From Parapedobacter defluvii (GTDB lineage Bacteria > Bacteroidota > Bacteroidia > Sphingobacteriales > Sphingobacteriaceae): a stretch of 64,000 nt of DNA. The translations under genes were made by a program, and so were the position numbers. Each line of letters opens with the position of its first letter. The stretch's first letter is position 1. The stretch covers positions 62,001 through 126,000 of the forward strand of contig NZ_BMIK01000001.1 in NCBI RefSeq assembly GCF_014642075.1. Reading direction: 5' to 3'. Shown here in pieces: positions 43,211-51,612 of this stretch. The notes under the pieces are model-generated. The model ran no database searches. It saw nothing but the letters and a program-made list of their open reading frames with translations, and was not told the origin of the DNA.

Positions 43211-44104
43211 ATGAAGCAACAGGGGTACCCAATCTATGACATTGCAGGATTAACTACTTTCCGGCCGGATATTGTCGTAAGACCTTTTGCTGCTTATCGC
43301 AAGGAACACCGTAAGCTGCATGTGCCCCATCGGCATCGTTTTTACCATATGGTTTACTTTACCAAAGGGAGCGGCTACCATTCTATTGATTTTGATCGAT
43401 TCCCGGTACAGCCGCATCAGCTCTATGCAATGGCTCCAAGTCAGGTTCATCATTGGAACTTTGAGGGAGATGTGGACGGTTACGTGCTTAATTTTTCGGC
43501 GTCATTTTTTCAATCATTTCTTTTGCGGCCTGATTATATCGACGACTTTCCTTTTTTTCAAGGTATTGCGCAACAATCCGTATTGGATATACCCCGATCC
43601 ATGCAGCCGGCTATAACGGAGCTTTTTGAGGAGATGATCCCGTTGGCAGCTTCCCTGCGTGAGCTTCAATTGGACAAATTGCGCGTATTGATTCTTAAGC
43701 TGTTTTTGGACCTAACTGGCATAAATATGGAAGCAGCAGCAAGATCGCCGCATTTATCGTACAGTGCTACACTTCTCCGCAGTTTTCAGAAATTGGTCGA
43801 TAAACATTTTTCGGAATTGCGGTTGCCTAGGTATTATGCAGCCATGCTTCATATTACACCCAATTATCTGAATACGATTTGTTCAGATTTATTGGGACAG
43901 TCGGCGGGAGCGGTGATACGCAATCGTATTACCTTGGAAGCAAAGCGGTTGCTGGTTAACCCTACGCTTTCCATAGCAACGGTAGCGTATATGCTGAATT
44001 TTGAGGATAATTCGTATTTCACAAAGTTTTTCAAAAAGAACGCTGGGATTACCCCCGAGGCCTTCCGGAAGTCGTTGATGATTACAGGTAATCCAACCGA
44101 ATAG
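43211..44104 (+). CDS. AraC-family transcriptional regulator
   Basis: A 297-residue regulator. The N-terminal cupin-like AraC-binding domain holds the HRHRFYHMVYFTKGSGYHSIDF segment. The C-terminal double HTH (about residues 185-290) shows LRSFQKLVDKHFSELRLPRYYA, HITPNYLNTICSDLLGQSAGAVI, LSIATVAYMLNFEDNSYFTKFFKKNAGITPEAFRKS. It lies between the nagB terminator and the SDR gene. Small-molecule effector and targets are unknown; the SDR 91 bases downstream, with its own promoter, is the nearest candidate. Confidence 0.93.
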   Translation: MKQQGYPIYDIAGLTTFRPDIVVRPFAAYRKEHRKLHVPHRHRFYHMVYFTKGSGYHSIDFDRFPVQPHQLYAMAPSQVHHWNFEGDVDGYVLNFSASFFQSFLLRPDYIDDFPFFQGIAQQSVLDIPRSMQPAITELFEEMIPLAASLRELQLDKLRVLILKLFLDLTGINMEAAARSPHLSYSATLLRSFQKLVDKHFSELRLPRYYAAMLHITPNYLNTICSDLLGQSAGAVIRNRITLEAKRLLVNPTLSIATVAYMLNFEDNSYFTKFFKKNAGITPEAFRKSLMITGNPTE

Positions 44105-44139
44105 GGTAGATGGTCAATTGAGGGAATGACTGATGTCAT

Positions 44140-44169
44140 TTTCGTCCAACCAAAAGGTAACTATCTTTG
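44140..44169 (+). promoter_or_regulatory. Promoter of the SDR gene
   Basis: The -7 element TATCTTTG (44162-44169) matches TAnnTTTG and lies 26 bases before the ATG at 44196. The -33 position holds a degenerate TTTCG-like stretch about 19 bases upstream. Confidence 0.45.
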
Positions 44170-44195
44170 TTATCATAACAAAAATCAACACAATT

Positions 44196-44945
44196 ATGGG
44201 AGCATTAACCGATAAAGTAGCGATTGTCACCGGTGCAGCGTCAGGAATCGGCCGGGCCGTAGCACTTGCCTATGCACGGGAAGGTGCGAAAGTGGTGGTG
44301 TCCGACATCAGTGTGGGTGGCGGTGAAGAAACCGTAAAGCTCATTACAGATGCGGGCGGAACAGCGTATTTTGTGGCGGCTGATACATCGAAAGCGGAAG
44401 ACAGCGATCGCTTGGTCAGACAAACTATGGAGCAATTTGGCGCATTGCATATTGCTTGTAACAACGCAGGAATCGGTGGGCCATCGGCCCCTACGGGTGA
44501 ATATCCGGTTGAAGGATGGGATAAGGTCATCGCGATCAATCTATCCGGAGTGTTCTATGGTTGTCGCTATCAGATACCGGCCATGTTACAAGCGGGAGGC
44601 GGTGTTATTGTAAACATGGCGTCAATTTTGGGTCAGGTGGGATTTGCCAATTCCGTGGCCTACGTAGCTGCGAAGCATGGAGTCGTAGGGATCACTAAAA
44701 ACATTGCACTGGAGTATGCTGCGGGAGGTATCCGCGCCAATGCGGTGGGACCCGCCTTCATTAATACGCCCTTATTGAAAGACATGGATAGCGATACCAT
44801 CAATTGGTTGGTGAGCAAGCATCCAATCGGCAGGTTGGGAGAAGCAAATGAAGTGGCTGAATTGGTATTGTGGCTCAGTACGGATAAGGCCTCTTTTGTA
44901 AATGGAGCGTATTACGCAGTGGATGGTGGCTACCTCGCATCGTGA
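44196..44945 (+). CDS. Short-chain dehydrogenase/reductase
   Basis: A 249-residue classical SDR. TGAASGIG (residues 12-19) binds the cofactor, NNAGIGG follows the fourth strand, the catalytic Ser is in NMASILGQVGF, and Tyr/Lys are in YVAAKHG. C-terminal FVNGAYYAVDGGYLA is typical of the glucose-1-dehydrogenase/3-oxoacyl-ACP reductase-like group. The substrate cannot be told from sequence. The frame extends upstream to an ATG at 44133, but the promoter lies inside that stretch, so the ATG at 44196 is chosen. Confidence 0.92.
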   Translation: MGALTDKVAIVTGAASGIGRAVALAYAREGAKVVVSDISVGGGEETVKLITDAGGTAYFVAADTSKAEDSDRLVRQTMEQFGALHIACNNAGIGGPSAPTGEYPVEGWDKVIAINLSGVFYGCRYQIPAMLQAGGGVIVNMASILGQVGFANSVAYVAAKHGVVGITKNIALEYAAGGIRANAVGPAFINTPLLKDMDSDTINWLVSKHPIGRLGEANEVAELVLWLSTDKASFVNGAYYAVDGGYLAS

Positions 44946-44966
44946 TACTTGAAAAGAAAGATTAGT

Positions 44967-44995
44967 AACCGGCAGGCATCTTCGCCTGCCGGGTT
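44967..44995. terminator. Terminator hairpin between SDR and holin-family genes
   Basis: CCGGCAGGC (44969-44977) pairs perfectly with GCCTGCCGG (44984-44992) around ATCTTC. It lies between convergent genes and can serve both strands, though T tracts are poor. Confidence 0.7.
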
Positions 44996-45004
44996 AAAGT
45001 GCCG

Positions 45005-45364
45005 TCAGTCGCGATTCTTGGATTTGAAAAGACTATCCAAAAGCATTTGAATCAAGGCAACAACCAGCGCAAATACTGCTGCCCACCAAAAATTTGCTAC
45101 ATCAAATTTACTTCCCATGAAATAACTGGTAAGCTGTACCATCAGCACCGTAATGATAAACGATATCAATCCCAATGTAAGGAGATTGAGCGGGAATGTG
45201 AAAAACCGGAGAATCGTTCCGATGGTCGCATTCACGAAAGAGATAATAAGCCCGGCGACAATCGCCCACCCGAATCCGGCGACACTTACCGCAGAATCGG
45301 GAAGGACCAGCGCTGCAAGAAACACAGCCAATCCTGTCAATAGTACATCAATAATAAATCGCAT
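45005..45364 (-). CDS. Phage holin family (PF04020-type) four-helix membrane protein
   Basis: A 119-residue membrane protein with four hydrophobic helices (IDVLLTGLAVFLAALVLP, VAGFGWAIVAGLIISFV, FPLNLLTLGLISFIITVLMV, FWWAAVFALVVALIQMLLD). The FVNATIGTILRFFTFPLNLLTLG segment is the signature of the widespread PF04020/YvlD family, called phage holin family only by name. There is no phage context here. Cellular function unknown. Confidence 0.85.
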   Translation of the reverse strand: MRFIIDVLLTGLAVFLAALVLPDSAVSVAGFGWAIVAGLIISFVNATIGTILRFFTFPLNLLTLGLISFIITVLMVQLTSYFMGSKFDVANFWWAAVFALVVALIQMLLDSLFKSKNRD

Positions 45365-45740
45365 AATCTGTTTGTTTGGTTTGTAATATATTTCATTAGA
45401 AAATAATTATTGATCTATTGTCTGTTTTTAGTGGCATCAATGAATGCTTCGCAGTTTGTTCTTAATGGTCTAATGGAACCCGCATTTTCATTTGCACCAT
45501 TTGTTTTTTAGCGGCAATGAAGCTTGCGATTACGCAGGTTTCATCGCCTTTTGCGTCGGGCGCTGACATGGCTGGTTTCCTCGATCAAAACTTTTCGATG
45601 GCTGCCGAGTAGACTGATAACTTCCTTTGCATGTGCAACGCAATTATATTGCATATTTAACACAACTTATCTAAGTTTGCTAATATAACTTATTTACTTA
45701 ATAAATAACTATCCGGTCAAAATGTTTGACCTTGTCGAAA
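45365..45740. other. 376-base intergenic region before the DisA_N-like gene
   Basis: The region holds a possible broken small gene (45462-45654, - strand, annotated separately). Beside and partly within it are two short palindromes, TTGCA-TG-TGCAA (45627-45638) and GCAAT-TAT-ATTGC (45640-45652), which may be operator sites. The rest is AT-rich, without a recognised feature. Confidence 0.45.
45462..45654 (-). pseudogene. Possible frameshifted small gene of unknown family
   Basis: Two overlapping - strand ORFs have protein-like composition. One runs 45654-45541 (starts MQYNCVAHAKEVISLLGSH, then RKVLIEETSHVSA). The other runs 45569-45462 (MSAPDAKGDETCVIASFIAA, then KKQMVQMKMRVPLDH). The sequences would join into one protein of about 65 residues if a single indel near 45560 were removed. 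I do not recognise the family. It may be a decayed gene or chance. Confidence 0.3.
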
Positions 45741-46850
45741 ATGATTTCAGAGCCCACATACCTCGCTGCAAAATTGGTATCTCATCGCATAGCGGAGCAT
45801 TTTAGGAAACAATTCGACCATCGGGATGTGGACCGAAGGCATATTCCCGATATGGCGGTTGTAGAAATTCTCATCGACACGGCATTTTGGGCAAGTTTAC
45901 GTCGCGAGGAAGGTTATGAGCCGAAAATCTCTTTGGCATTTGTACCTCCGGATTTGGCATCTGATCGCTTGATGTTCCACCATACGCAACGTTTTACACC
46001 TTATAACCTGGTTAAATTGTCTCCCGCAGTTGTGCAGCCTGGAATACATTTGGGTGTGTGGATGGAAGGTGATAATTTTTACTTGTGGGGTACGATACAC
46101 GAAGTTCCCACCCACGCCATGGTGGTAGAAGTTGTTGAGGCGGGTTTGTTGGTAGTGAAACAAAAACACCGGCTTCACGCGCAAAAGTTTGTCAACGTCG
46201 CGGTGTTGAAAGGTAACCAGATCAAAGTCATCGAAGACAACCATTGGGGGTTGACCGACTGTCCGGGTATTCTTTCCGCGTTGTTGGGATTCTCCCATGC
46301 ACAGGACGATCAATCGGAAAATATCTTAGTACAATTGGCGCTTGCCATGCGTCGTCACGGTCGGGGAGCATTGTTGCTGGTTGTGCCTTCCAACAGTACG
46401 GCATGGTTGCATTCCATTGTCAAACCCATTAACTATTTGGTGGAGCCACAAGCCATGGTACCAGCGTCCGAAAAAACCGATCTGGCTACCGATAGGGAAA
46501 TGTTGCATAAAATGATTAACGCAGTAGGCGGGTATTCGGCTATTGATGGCGCCACGGTAATCACAGAAGACCATCGGTTGCTCGCTTTCGGAGCAAAGGT
46601 GGCACGCTCGCCGCATGCCTTGCCTGTGGCACAGCTTATGATGACCGAACCGGTAGCAGGCAGTGTGATGCAGTTGCTTGACGCCACTACCATCGGTGGA
46701 ACCCGGCATTTAGCTGCAGCCCAATTTGTGAACGATCAGCACGACTCGTTAGCCATGGTAGCCTCGCAAGATGGAACATTTACTGTATTTGCGTGGTCGG
46801 AGAAGGAGCAGATGGTGCATGGACACCGAATTGATACCTTACTAATGTAA
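45741..46850 (+). CDS. DisA_N/DACNV-like (diadenylate-cyclase-related) protein
   Basis: A 369-residue soluble protein. Its C-terminal domain (about residues 230-369) carries the two landmark motifs of DisA_N/CdaA diadenylate cyclase domains: GGYSAIDGATVI (Asp269-Gly-Ala) and GGTRHLAAAQFV (Gly320-Thr-Arg-His), the latter with Leu where cyclases usually have Arg in RHR. The N-terminal part (residues 1-225) looks like the DACNV sensor-type arrangement. It may make c-di-AMP, or sense nucleotides if the cyclase is inactive. The frame extends to a TTG at 45726; the ATG at 45741 is preferred. It is monocistronic and convergent with the sulfatase gene. Family names are from memory. Confidence 0.65.
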   Translation: MISEPTYLAAKLVSHRIAEHFRKQFDHRDVDRRHIPDMAVVEILIDTAFWASLRREEGYEPKISLAFVPPDLASDRLMFHHTQRFTPYNLVKLSPAVVQPGIHLGVWMEGDNFYLWGTIHEVPTHAMVVEVVEAGLLVVKQKHRLHAQKFVNVAVLKGNQIKVIEDNHWGLTDCPGILSALLGFSHAQDDQSENILVQLALAMRRHGRGALLLVVPSNSTAWLHSIVKPINYLVEPQAMVPASEKTDLATDREMLHKMINAVGGYSAIDGATVITEDHRLLAFGAKVARSPHALPVAQLMMTEPVAGSVMQLLDATTIGGTRHLAAAQFVNDQHDSLAMVASQDGTFTVFAWSEKEQMVHGHRIDTLLM

Positions 46851-46862
46851 GGCCGCCTGTTC

Positions 46863-48407
46863 TTATTCCAATTTTAATGGTTCAGGTTTGTCAGAATGAC
46901 CCCGGATCGCTTCGTAGCTATCAATCATCTCTTTCAGTTTTTCCGGTTCTGCTTCCGTAAGGTTAATTTGTTGGCCGGCATCGTCTTTTATGTTGTAGAG
47001 CTGGTATTCGTCGGAATTGCCCAGTTCGATATTTACCTGCTCATTGCGTGTAGGCCCATTATAGGGGGGAATCATTACCCAGTCGCCTTTCCGCAATGCC
47101 GTGCGTGAACTTGCTTCCAATATCAGTTCATTTCGCCCCTGGTTGGTGTCACCCAGGAGCACTTGGAGGAGATTTCGGCTGTCGCTGCTTTCTATATCTT
47201 GTGCGGTTAAGTCGGCCAATGAGGCCAGCAGATCCATTTGACAAATAACCGCATCGGATACTCCCGTATTGATCCTTCCTTTCCATTGTACGATAAACGG
47301 CACCCGGGTACCCGCTTCGTATAAACTATATTTGCCGCCCCGCAGTGGCCCCCAGGGCCTGTGGTCACCCAGCTTTTCCACGGCATCATCGTAGTACCCG
47401 TCGTTAACAACCGGGCCGTTGTCGCTGGAGAAGATTACGATCGTGCTTTCCAGCAAGCCTTCATCCTCCAGGGTTTTCATAAACGCCCCGATGCACCAAT
47501 CGGCTTCGACGATCACATCGCCGCGCGGTCCTAAACCCGACGAGCCCGCAAAGCGTGGATTGGGCGTGCGGGGAACGTGCGGCTGGTGCATGGCGTAATA
47601 CAGGAAAAAAGGTTCGCTCTGACGTTCCTTTACAAAGGTACAGGCCTTTGTAAGGAAGGTATCCGCCATGTTCTCATCGATCCATTTTGCCTTTTCGCCG
47701 CCTTTCATAAAACCAATACGAGGAATACCGTTTACGATGCTATTATTGTGGCCATGGTGCCAACGCATCCGTAGGAGTTCGGGATGGTCGAGTCCGGTGG
47801 GTTCACCCTCGAAATTTTGATGGTAGTCGATGTCGATCGGATCATCGGCTTCTGCACCCACCACCTTGCCATTTTCAATAAAAACGGTAGGTACACGATC
47901 TTGGGTAGCCGCCATGATATACGAGTAATCGAATCCCACTTCATTGGGTCCGGGTGTAATACGCTGATTCCAATCTACATGGCCGACCCCTAACCCCAAG
48001 TGCCACTTGCCGACAACCCCTGTACGATAGCCAGCCTGTTTCAGCATTTTTGGAAGTGTCTGTTGCTGGGTGTCGATAAGGAGGGGTGCCGTACCGGGCA
48101 GGATTTTAGCATCCTTGTTTCGCCAGGGGTAAACACCCGTGAGGAGGGCATAACGGCTGGGAGTGCAGGTGGATGAGGTCGCGTAACCGTTGGTAAATCG
48201 TAATCCTTCTGCAGCCAGCCTATCAATATTCGGAGTTTTTATGGCTGTTGCCCCGTAGGCACCTACGTCACCGTAGCCCAGATCATCCATATAGATGATG
48301 ACGATATTGGGGTGGTTTCTGACCTCTTTTCCCTGTTCAGCCATCTGGCAGGCTGAGGTGGAGAGTAACCCCCCAAGCAACAAGTTGAAAATCCTCGATT
48401 GTTTCAT
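46863..48407 (-). CDS. Type I (formylglycine) sulfatase lipoprotein
   Basis: A 514-residue sulfatase with lipobox LLSTSAC (Cys20). The metal site begins IVIIYMDDLGYGD (Asp41-Asp42). The formylglycine motif CTPSR (Cys81) is the C-x-P-x-R form, which needs an anaerobic or FGE-type maturase encoded elsewhere. Further motifs are GVVGKWHLG and IFSSDNGP. It removes sulfate esters from a glycan. It is the last gene of the PUL, 67 bases after the six-hairpin gene, and probably acts on the cell surface or in the periplasm. The substrate cannot be set from sequence. Confidence 0.95.
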   Translation of the reverse strand: MKQSRIFNLLLGGLLSTSACQMAEQGKEVRNHPNIVIIYMDDLGYGDVGAYGATAIKTPNIDRLAAEGLRFTNGYATSSTCTPSRYALLTGVYPWRNKDAKILPGTAPLLIDTQQQTLPKMLKQAGYRTGVVGKWHLGLGVGHVDWNQRITPGPNEVGFDYSYIMAATQDRVPTVFIENGKVVGAEADDPIDIDYHQNFEGEPTGLDHPELLRMRWHHGHNNSIVNGIPRIGFMKGGEKAKWIDENMADTFLTKACTFVKERQSEPFFLYYAMHQPHVPRTPNPRFAGSSGLGPRGDVIVEADWCIGAFMKTLEDEGLLESTIVIFSSDNGPVVNDGYYDDAVEKLGDHRPWGPLRGGKYSLYEAGTRVPFIVQWKGRINTGVSDAVICQMDLLASLADLTAQDIESSDSRNLLQVLLGDTNQGRNELILEASSRTALRKGDWVMIPPYNGPTRNEQVNIELGNSDEYQLYNIKDDAGQQINLTEAEPEKLKEMIDSYEAIRGHSDKPEPLKLE

Positions 48408-48474
48408 AGCGATTTGTTGTTATAATTGCTCACTTTATAACTGTTTATCCCATTTATTTAAACAAAGAAAGGAT

Positions 48475-50514
48475 TTATTTTAGCTCAAAGTTCACCTGAC
48501 GTCGGTTTTTTTGTTTGGTATCTACAACCAAACGGCCGTTGGTAGAAATCTTGACGTTTACCTGGTCGTCACCAATCAATTCCAATGCGATGGAGACGGT
48601 GGTGTGGCCAAGATGGATATTTTTGAGTGTCAGCCTTGGTAATTGCTCGTTCAATTGCGGGGTAATGTTATAGGAACTGAATCCGGTTTGCTCGATGCCC
48701 AGTATGCCTTCCAAGAAAATCCGGCAATAGAGTGCACTTTCTGCGGAAAGATGCCTCATGTTGTTTTCTGGAAAAGCTTCAATGGCATAAGGAACGTGGT
48801 CCCCCAATAGTCGCTTGCGTGAGTATGCTGCAAGCTTCTCCAATGATTTTTCGAAAAATCCGGCTTTGAACGTTCCTCTGAGCGCATATAGCGTTCCGCG
48901 ATCCCAGAAAACTGTGTGTGCTTGCGGCCCGGGTTGGTGTTCCACGAGGACACCGTTTTCCGTCCACATACTGTCAAGTAATGCTGTGGCAGTTGCCTCG
49001 GCTCTGGTATTGATTCCCATAACCAAGGGTAGGCAAATCCAATGTCTCAGTCGGTCGTTCCCCTCAAAATAGCGATACGTATCAAGCCCCTCGATGGCGG
49101 AGCCGAAATGGTTTTCGATATTTTTTTCCAGCTCCCGCTGTTGCCGTTTGTAAGTGTTAGATACGTTTTTATACCCCAGTTCCTGCGCAACGTATGTGGC
49201 ATATTTGAGGCCGCCGTAGTAAAGAGAACTCGTAGCCAGATTGGCATTTCCAGTAGCGATTCTTCCTTCCATTTCATCCGTCTGCGAGCGCACAACACCA
49301 TTTTCATCCAGTTTGCTATGGCAATAGGCGAGGCTCCATTCGATGAGCGGCCAAAGGGATGCAGCCAGCTTTTTGTCGCCCATGCGCAGCAGGTATAAGG
49401 ACGTGCCATAGGCAATCATCGCGGCGTCGCCACGGTCTTTGTTTGAGGATTGGATATCGCCTTCGATCTCAAAAGAGTAGGGAATAGGCTTATCTCCTTT
49501 AGGAATGTGTTTCAAGAACATCCGGTAAGCATTTTCCGCGGCAATAGATCCTTTTGGATAGCCAAGGAAGGGGAAAAAAGGCCCACTGTATTCGACTTGG
49601 TCATTCGCCCAGACGCCGACGTAATAATTGCCACCCCCCGGCGAATGAACAAGGCCCATCTTCGAATTGAAAATACTTTCGGCGGCCCGGATTTTCGAGA
49701 AATAGAACAGTTGGTCGAGTACAGGATTGGTGGTTTCGAGCACGAGGCTTTCCTGCATGGTTTCCAGAAACGCATCCCGCTCGTGTTCCGCGGCTTCATG
49801 GCTGAATCCATCCGTAGGTTCATCGTTAATCGCGGCTACGAAATAGATGCCGAACCGATAGGATTGGCCTGCAGTTAAGCTTATGTGGTCATGGGCATCG
49901 CTATAGACACGATTGTGGTAGGTGCCTTTATATCCCGGTAATGCTGTTGATGCTGTGGTATTGCCTATGTGCAACTTTTTGGCATCTCGACCGATGTTGG
50001 TCAGTGTCCACTGCTCGACAAATAGCCGGTCAGTCATCGAGGGGAATAGTGTGCGAGTCAACACGATATGGTTTACGGGCGTATGGTAGATGATAAGCTT
50101 ACCGGCTATCCGGACCGAGTCGACTTGATCGAAAACGACGGTTTTTAAGCTGTCGGTGATGGTGGGTTCGATCTCGGACGAGTAGGTAAGCCTTCGGTAA
50201 GCCCGATACTGCTGCCAGTTAACACCGTTGGTACGGTCATACGTGCGTAGTTGAGGGAAAATGAGGTCGCGTGTGACAGTAAGTTGTCGCTTTTCATTGA
50301 CAGCATAGTAAATGATGCCGGAGACCTTGCTCCCAGACATTTCGATGTTATCGCCGTGGGGGAGCCACGATTCGCTGCTAACATCCCATACAATGCTGTT
50401 GCTATCCGAAATATGCCAAAATTCCGGATCCGCTGCCTGTTGTGCCATGGCACTTGGCCATATCGCCAGGCATATCAGCAGTAAAAGCATATTTTTGTTA
50501 ACGATCATTACCAA
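48475..50514 (-). CDS. Six-hairpin (alpha/alpha)6-barrel glycosidase-like protein
   Basis: A 679-residue exported protein (signal MLLLLICLAIWPSAMAQ). The first 260 residues form a beta-rich domain. The rest is a helical repeat region with motifs of six-hairpin glycosidases (FFYFSKIRAAES-like LDQLFYFSKIRAAES, YYVGVWANDQVEYSGPFFPF, FEIEGDIQSSNKDRGDAAMIAYG, ENGVVRSQTDEMEGR, AHTVFWDRGTLYALRG). I cannot place it in a numbered GH family. It is likely a glycoside hydrolase or lyase of the PUL. The start overlaps the CE2-like gene stop by about 7 bases, indicating coupling; ATGs at 50514 and 50508 are both possible. Confidence 0.78.
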   Translation of the reverse strand: MVMIVNKNMLLLLICLAIWPSAMAQQAADPEFWHISDSNSIVWDVSSESWLPHGDNIEMSGSKVSGIIYYAVNEKRQLTVTRDLIFPQLRTYDRTNGVNWQQYRAYRRLTYSSEIEPTITDSLKTVVFDQVDSVRIAGKLIIYHTPVNHIVLTRTLFPSMTDRLFVEQWTLTNIGRDAKKLHIGNTTASTALPGYKGTYHNRVYSDAHDHISLTAGQSYRFGIYFVAAINDEPTDGFSHEAAEHERDAFLETMQESLVLETTNPVLDQLFYFSKIRAAESIFNSKMGLVHSPGGGNYYVGVWANDQVEYSGPFFPFLGYPKGSIAAENAYRMFLKHIPKGDKPIPYSFEIEGDIQSSNKDRGDAAMIAYGTSLYLLRMGDKKLAASLWPLIEWSLAYCHSKLDENGVVRSQTDEMEGRIATGNANLATSSLYYGGLKYATYVAQELGYKNVSNTYKRQQRELEKNIENHFGSAIEGLDTYRYFEGNDRLRHWICLPLVMGINTRAEATATALLDSMWTENGVLVEHQPGPQAHTVFWDRGTLYALRGTFKAGFFEKSLEKLAAYSRKRLLGDHVPYAIEAFPENNMRHLSAESALYCRIFLEGILGIEQTGFSSYNITPQLNEQLPRLTLKNIHLGHTTVSIALELIGDDQVNVKISTNGRLVVDTKQKNRRQVNFELK

Positions 50515-51590
50515 TTTTTAAGGTCTTTTATAAACGGAAGCAAGGCGTCTGCCATCTGTTGGTGTTCTTCAAGGTTCGGATGCCAGTCGCTGCCGTTGGC
50601 ATCGATGGTGCCGAAATGGAAATAGTGTATACGTTTATCAATAGCGGCAAACTGCGCATAGACGGCTTGTACATACGTTTGAAAGGTTAACGTGTTATCA
50701 CCGGGTAAGGTAGGCCCCGAAGCACAAATGATATCAGCTTCGGGATACTGGGTACGCAACTTTTTTACAAAATTTACATAGGCATCCACAAATAGGACGC
50801 TGTCCAATGGCTTTACAAGGTCGTTTGCACCAAGTTCGATAACGACCACATCGGGCGGGTTGTCGCGGTAGTTCCACCGTGCCCCACTACCTACTACAAT
50901 TTCGTCATACAACTTGGGTTGTACGAAATCCCGGTCGCCACCGTATGACTGGTACATGCCGATGCCCGAACGGCATATGGCCACATAGTTGGCATTGAGC
51001 GCGCGCGCAACGATTGCGCCGTAGGCTAAGTAGCCATTTTCTGTCCGGTACTCGAAATGCGATTTCCGGCTTTCACCCTCATTGCCATACCCGCAGGTAA
51101 GCGAGTTCCCTATGAACTCTAAGGTTCTACTAAGTTTAGGAATGAGGAGTAGCCCTTTCCCTTGGTCAAGGACAAAGCCTGCAAACGAAGTATTGCCTCC
51201 ATGCCATTCCGTGCGACGGGTAATGGAGATGCGGTGTACCGTATCCGGGAGGTGTTCGGCAAGCTGGTAAAAGCCCGAAGAGTCGTTGGATTCGAAGGTG
51301 AAAAGGCTATCGTCTAGGTTGACTGTAAACCAATTCCGCAGGCTGTCATCCATGAGTTTGATTGCTACGGATGTGCCGGTAAAGCCTGCGCTGATGGTAC
51401 AGCCGGAATACATAAAACGGGGCATTTCAGGATTTGTGAAATCAAACCGGCCGACATAGTTGATTGATTGATCCGTAGCTGGGATGAGCCGCCTGGGATG
51501 GTCAGTATGTTGACAACCCGTCAGTGATATGTGCAGGAATATCACAGCGAGGGCATAGATTAGGTGACGACGAAACAACGTTACAAGCAT
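50508..51590 (-). CDS. CE2-like SGNH carbohydrate esterase lipoprotein
   Basis: A 360-residue lipoprotein (lipobox SLTGC, Cys26). An N-terminal beta-sandwich (about residues 45-150) precedes an SGNH hydrolase domain with block I EFIGNSLTCGYGNEG (Ser163), the GANDL block III and the C-terminal DWHPNLEEHQQMA with the catalytic Asp/His. This layout is that of carbohydrate esterase family 2, which removes O-acetyl groups from polysaccharides such as xylan or mannan. It lies between the beta-helix gene and the six-hairpin gene in the PUL. Confidence 0.9.
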   Translation of the reverse strand: MLVTLFRRHLIYALAVIFLHISLTGCQHTDHPRRLIPATDQSINYVGRFDFTNPEMPRFMYSGCTISAGFTGTSVAIKLMDDSLRNWFTVNLDDSLFTFESNDSSGFYQLAEHLPDTVHRISITRRTEWHGGNTSFAGFVLDQGKGLLLIPKLSRTLEFIGNSLTCGYGNEGESRKSHFEYRTENGYLAYGAIVARALNANYVAICRSGIGMYQSYGGDRDFVQPKLYDEIVVGSGARWNYRDNPPDVVVIELGANDLVKPLDSVLFVDAYVNFVKKLRTQYPEADIICASGPTLPGDNTLTFQTYVQAVYAQFAAIDKRIHYFHFGTIDANGSDWHPNLEEHQQMADALLPFIKDLKNW

Positions 51591-51612
51591 TAATGAATAG
51601 AATATCAGTTCG

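Noticed and set aside
45005-45364. Prophage remnant, because of a holin-family protein
   Set aside because: The PF04020-type family is a widespread housekeeping membrane family and no other phage gene is nearby.
45514-45609. A 31-residue + strand ORF in the gap before the DisA_N-like gene
   Set aside because: It overlaps the more protein-like - strand frames and has no supporting signal.
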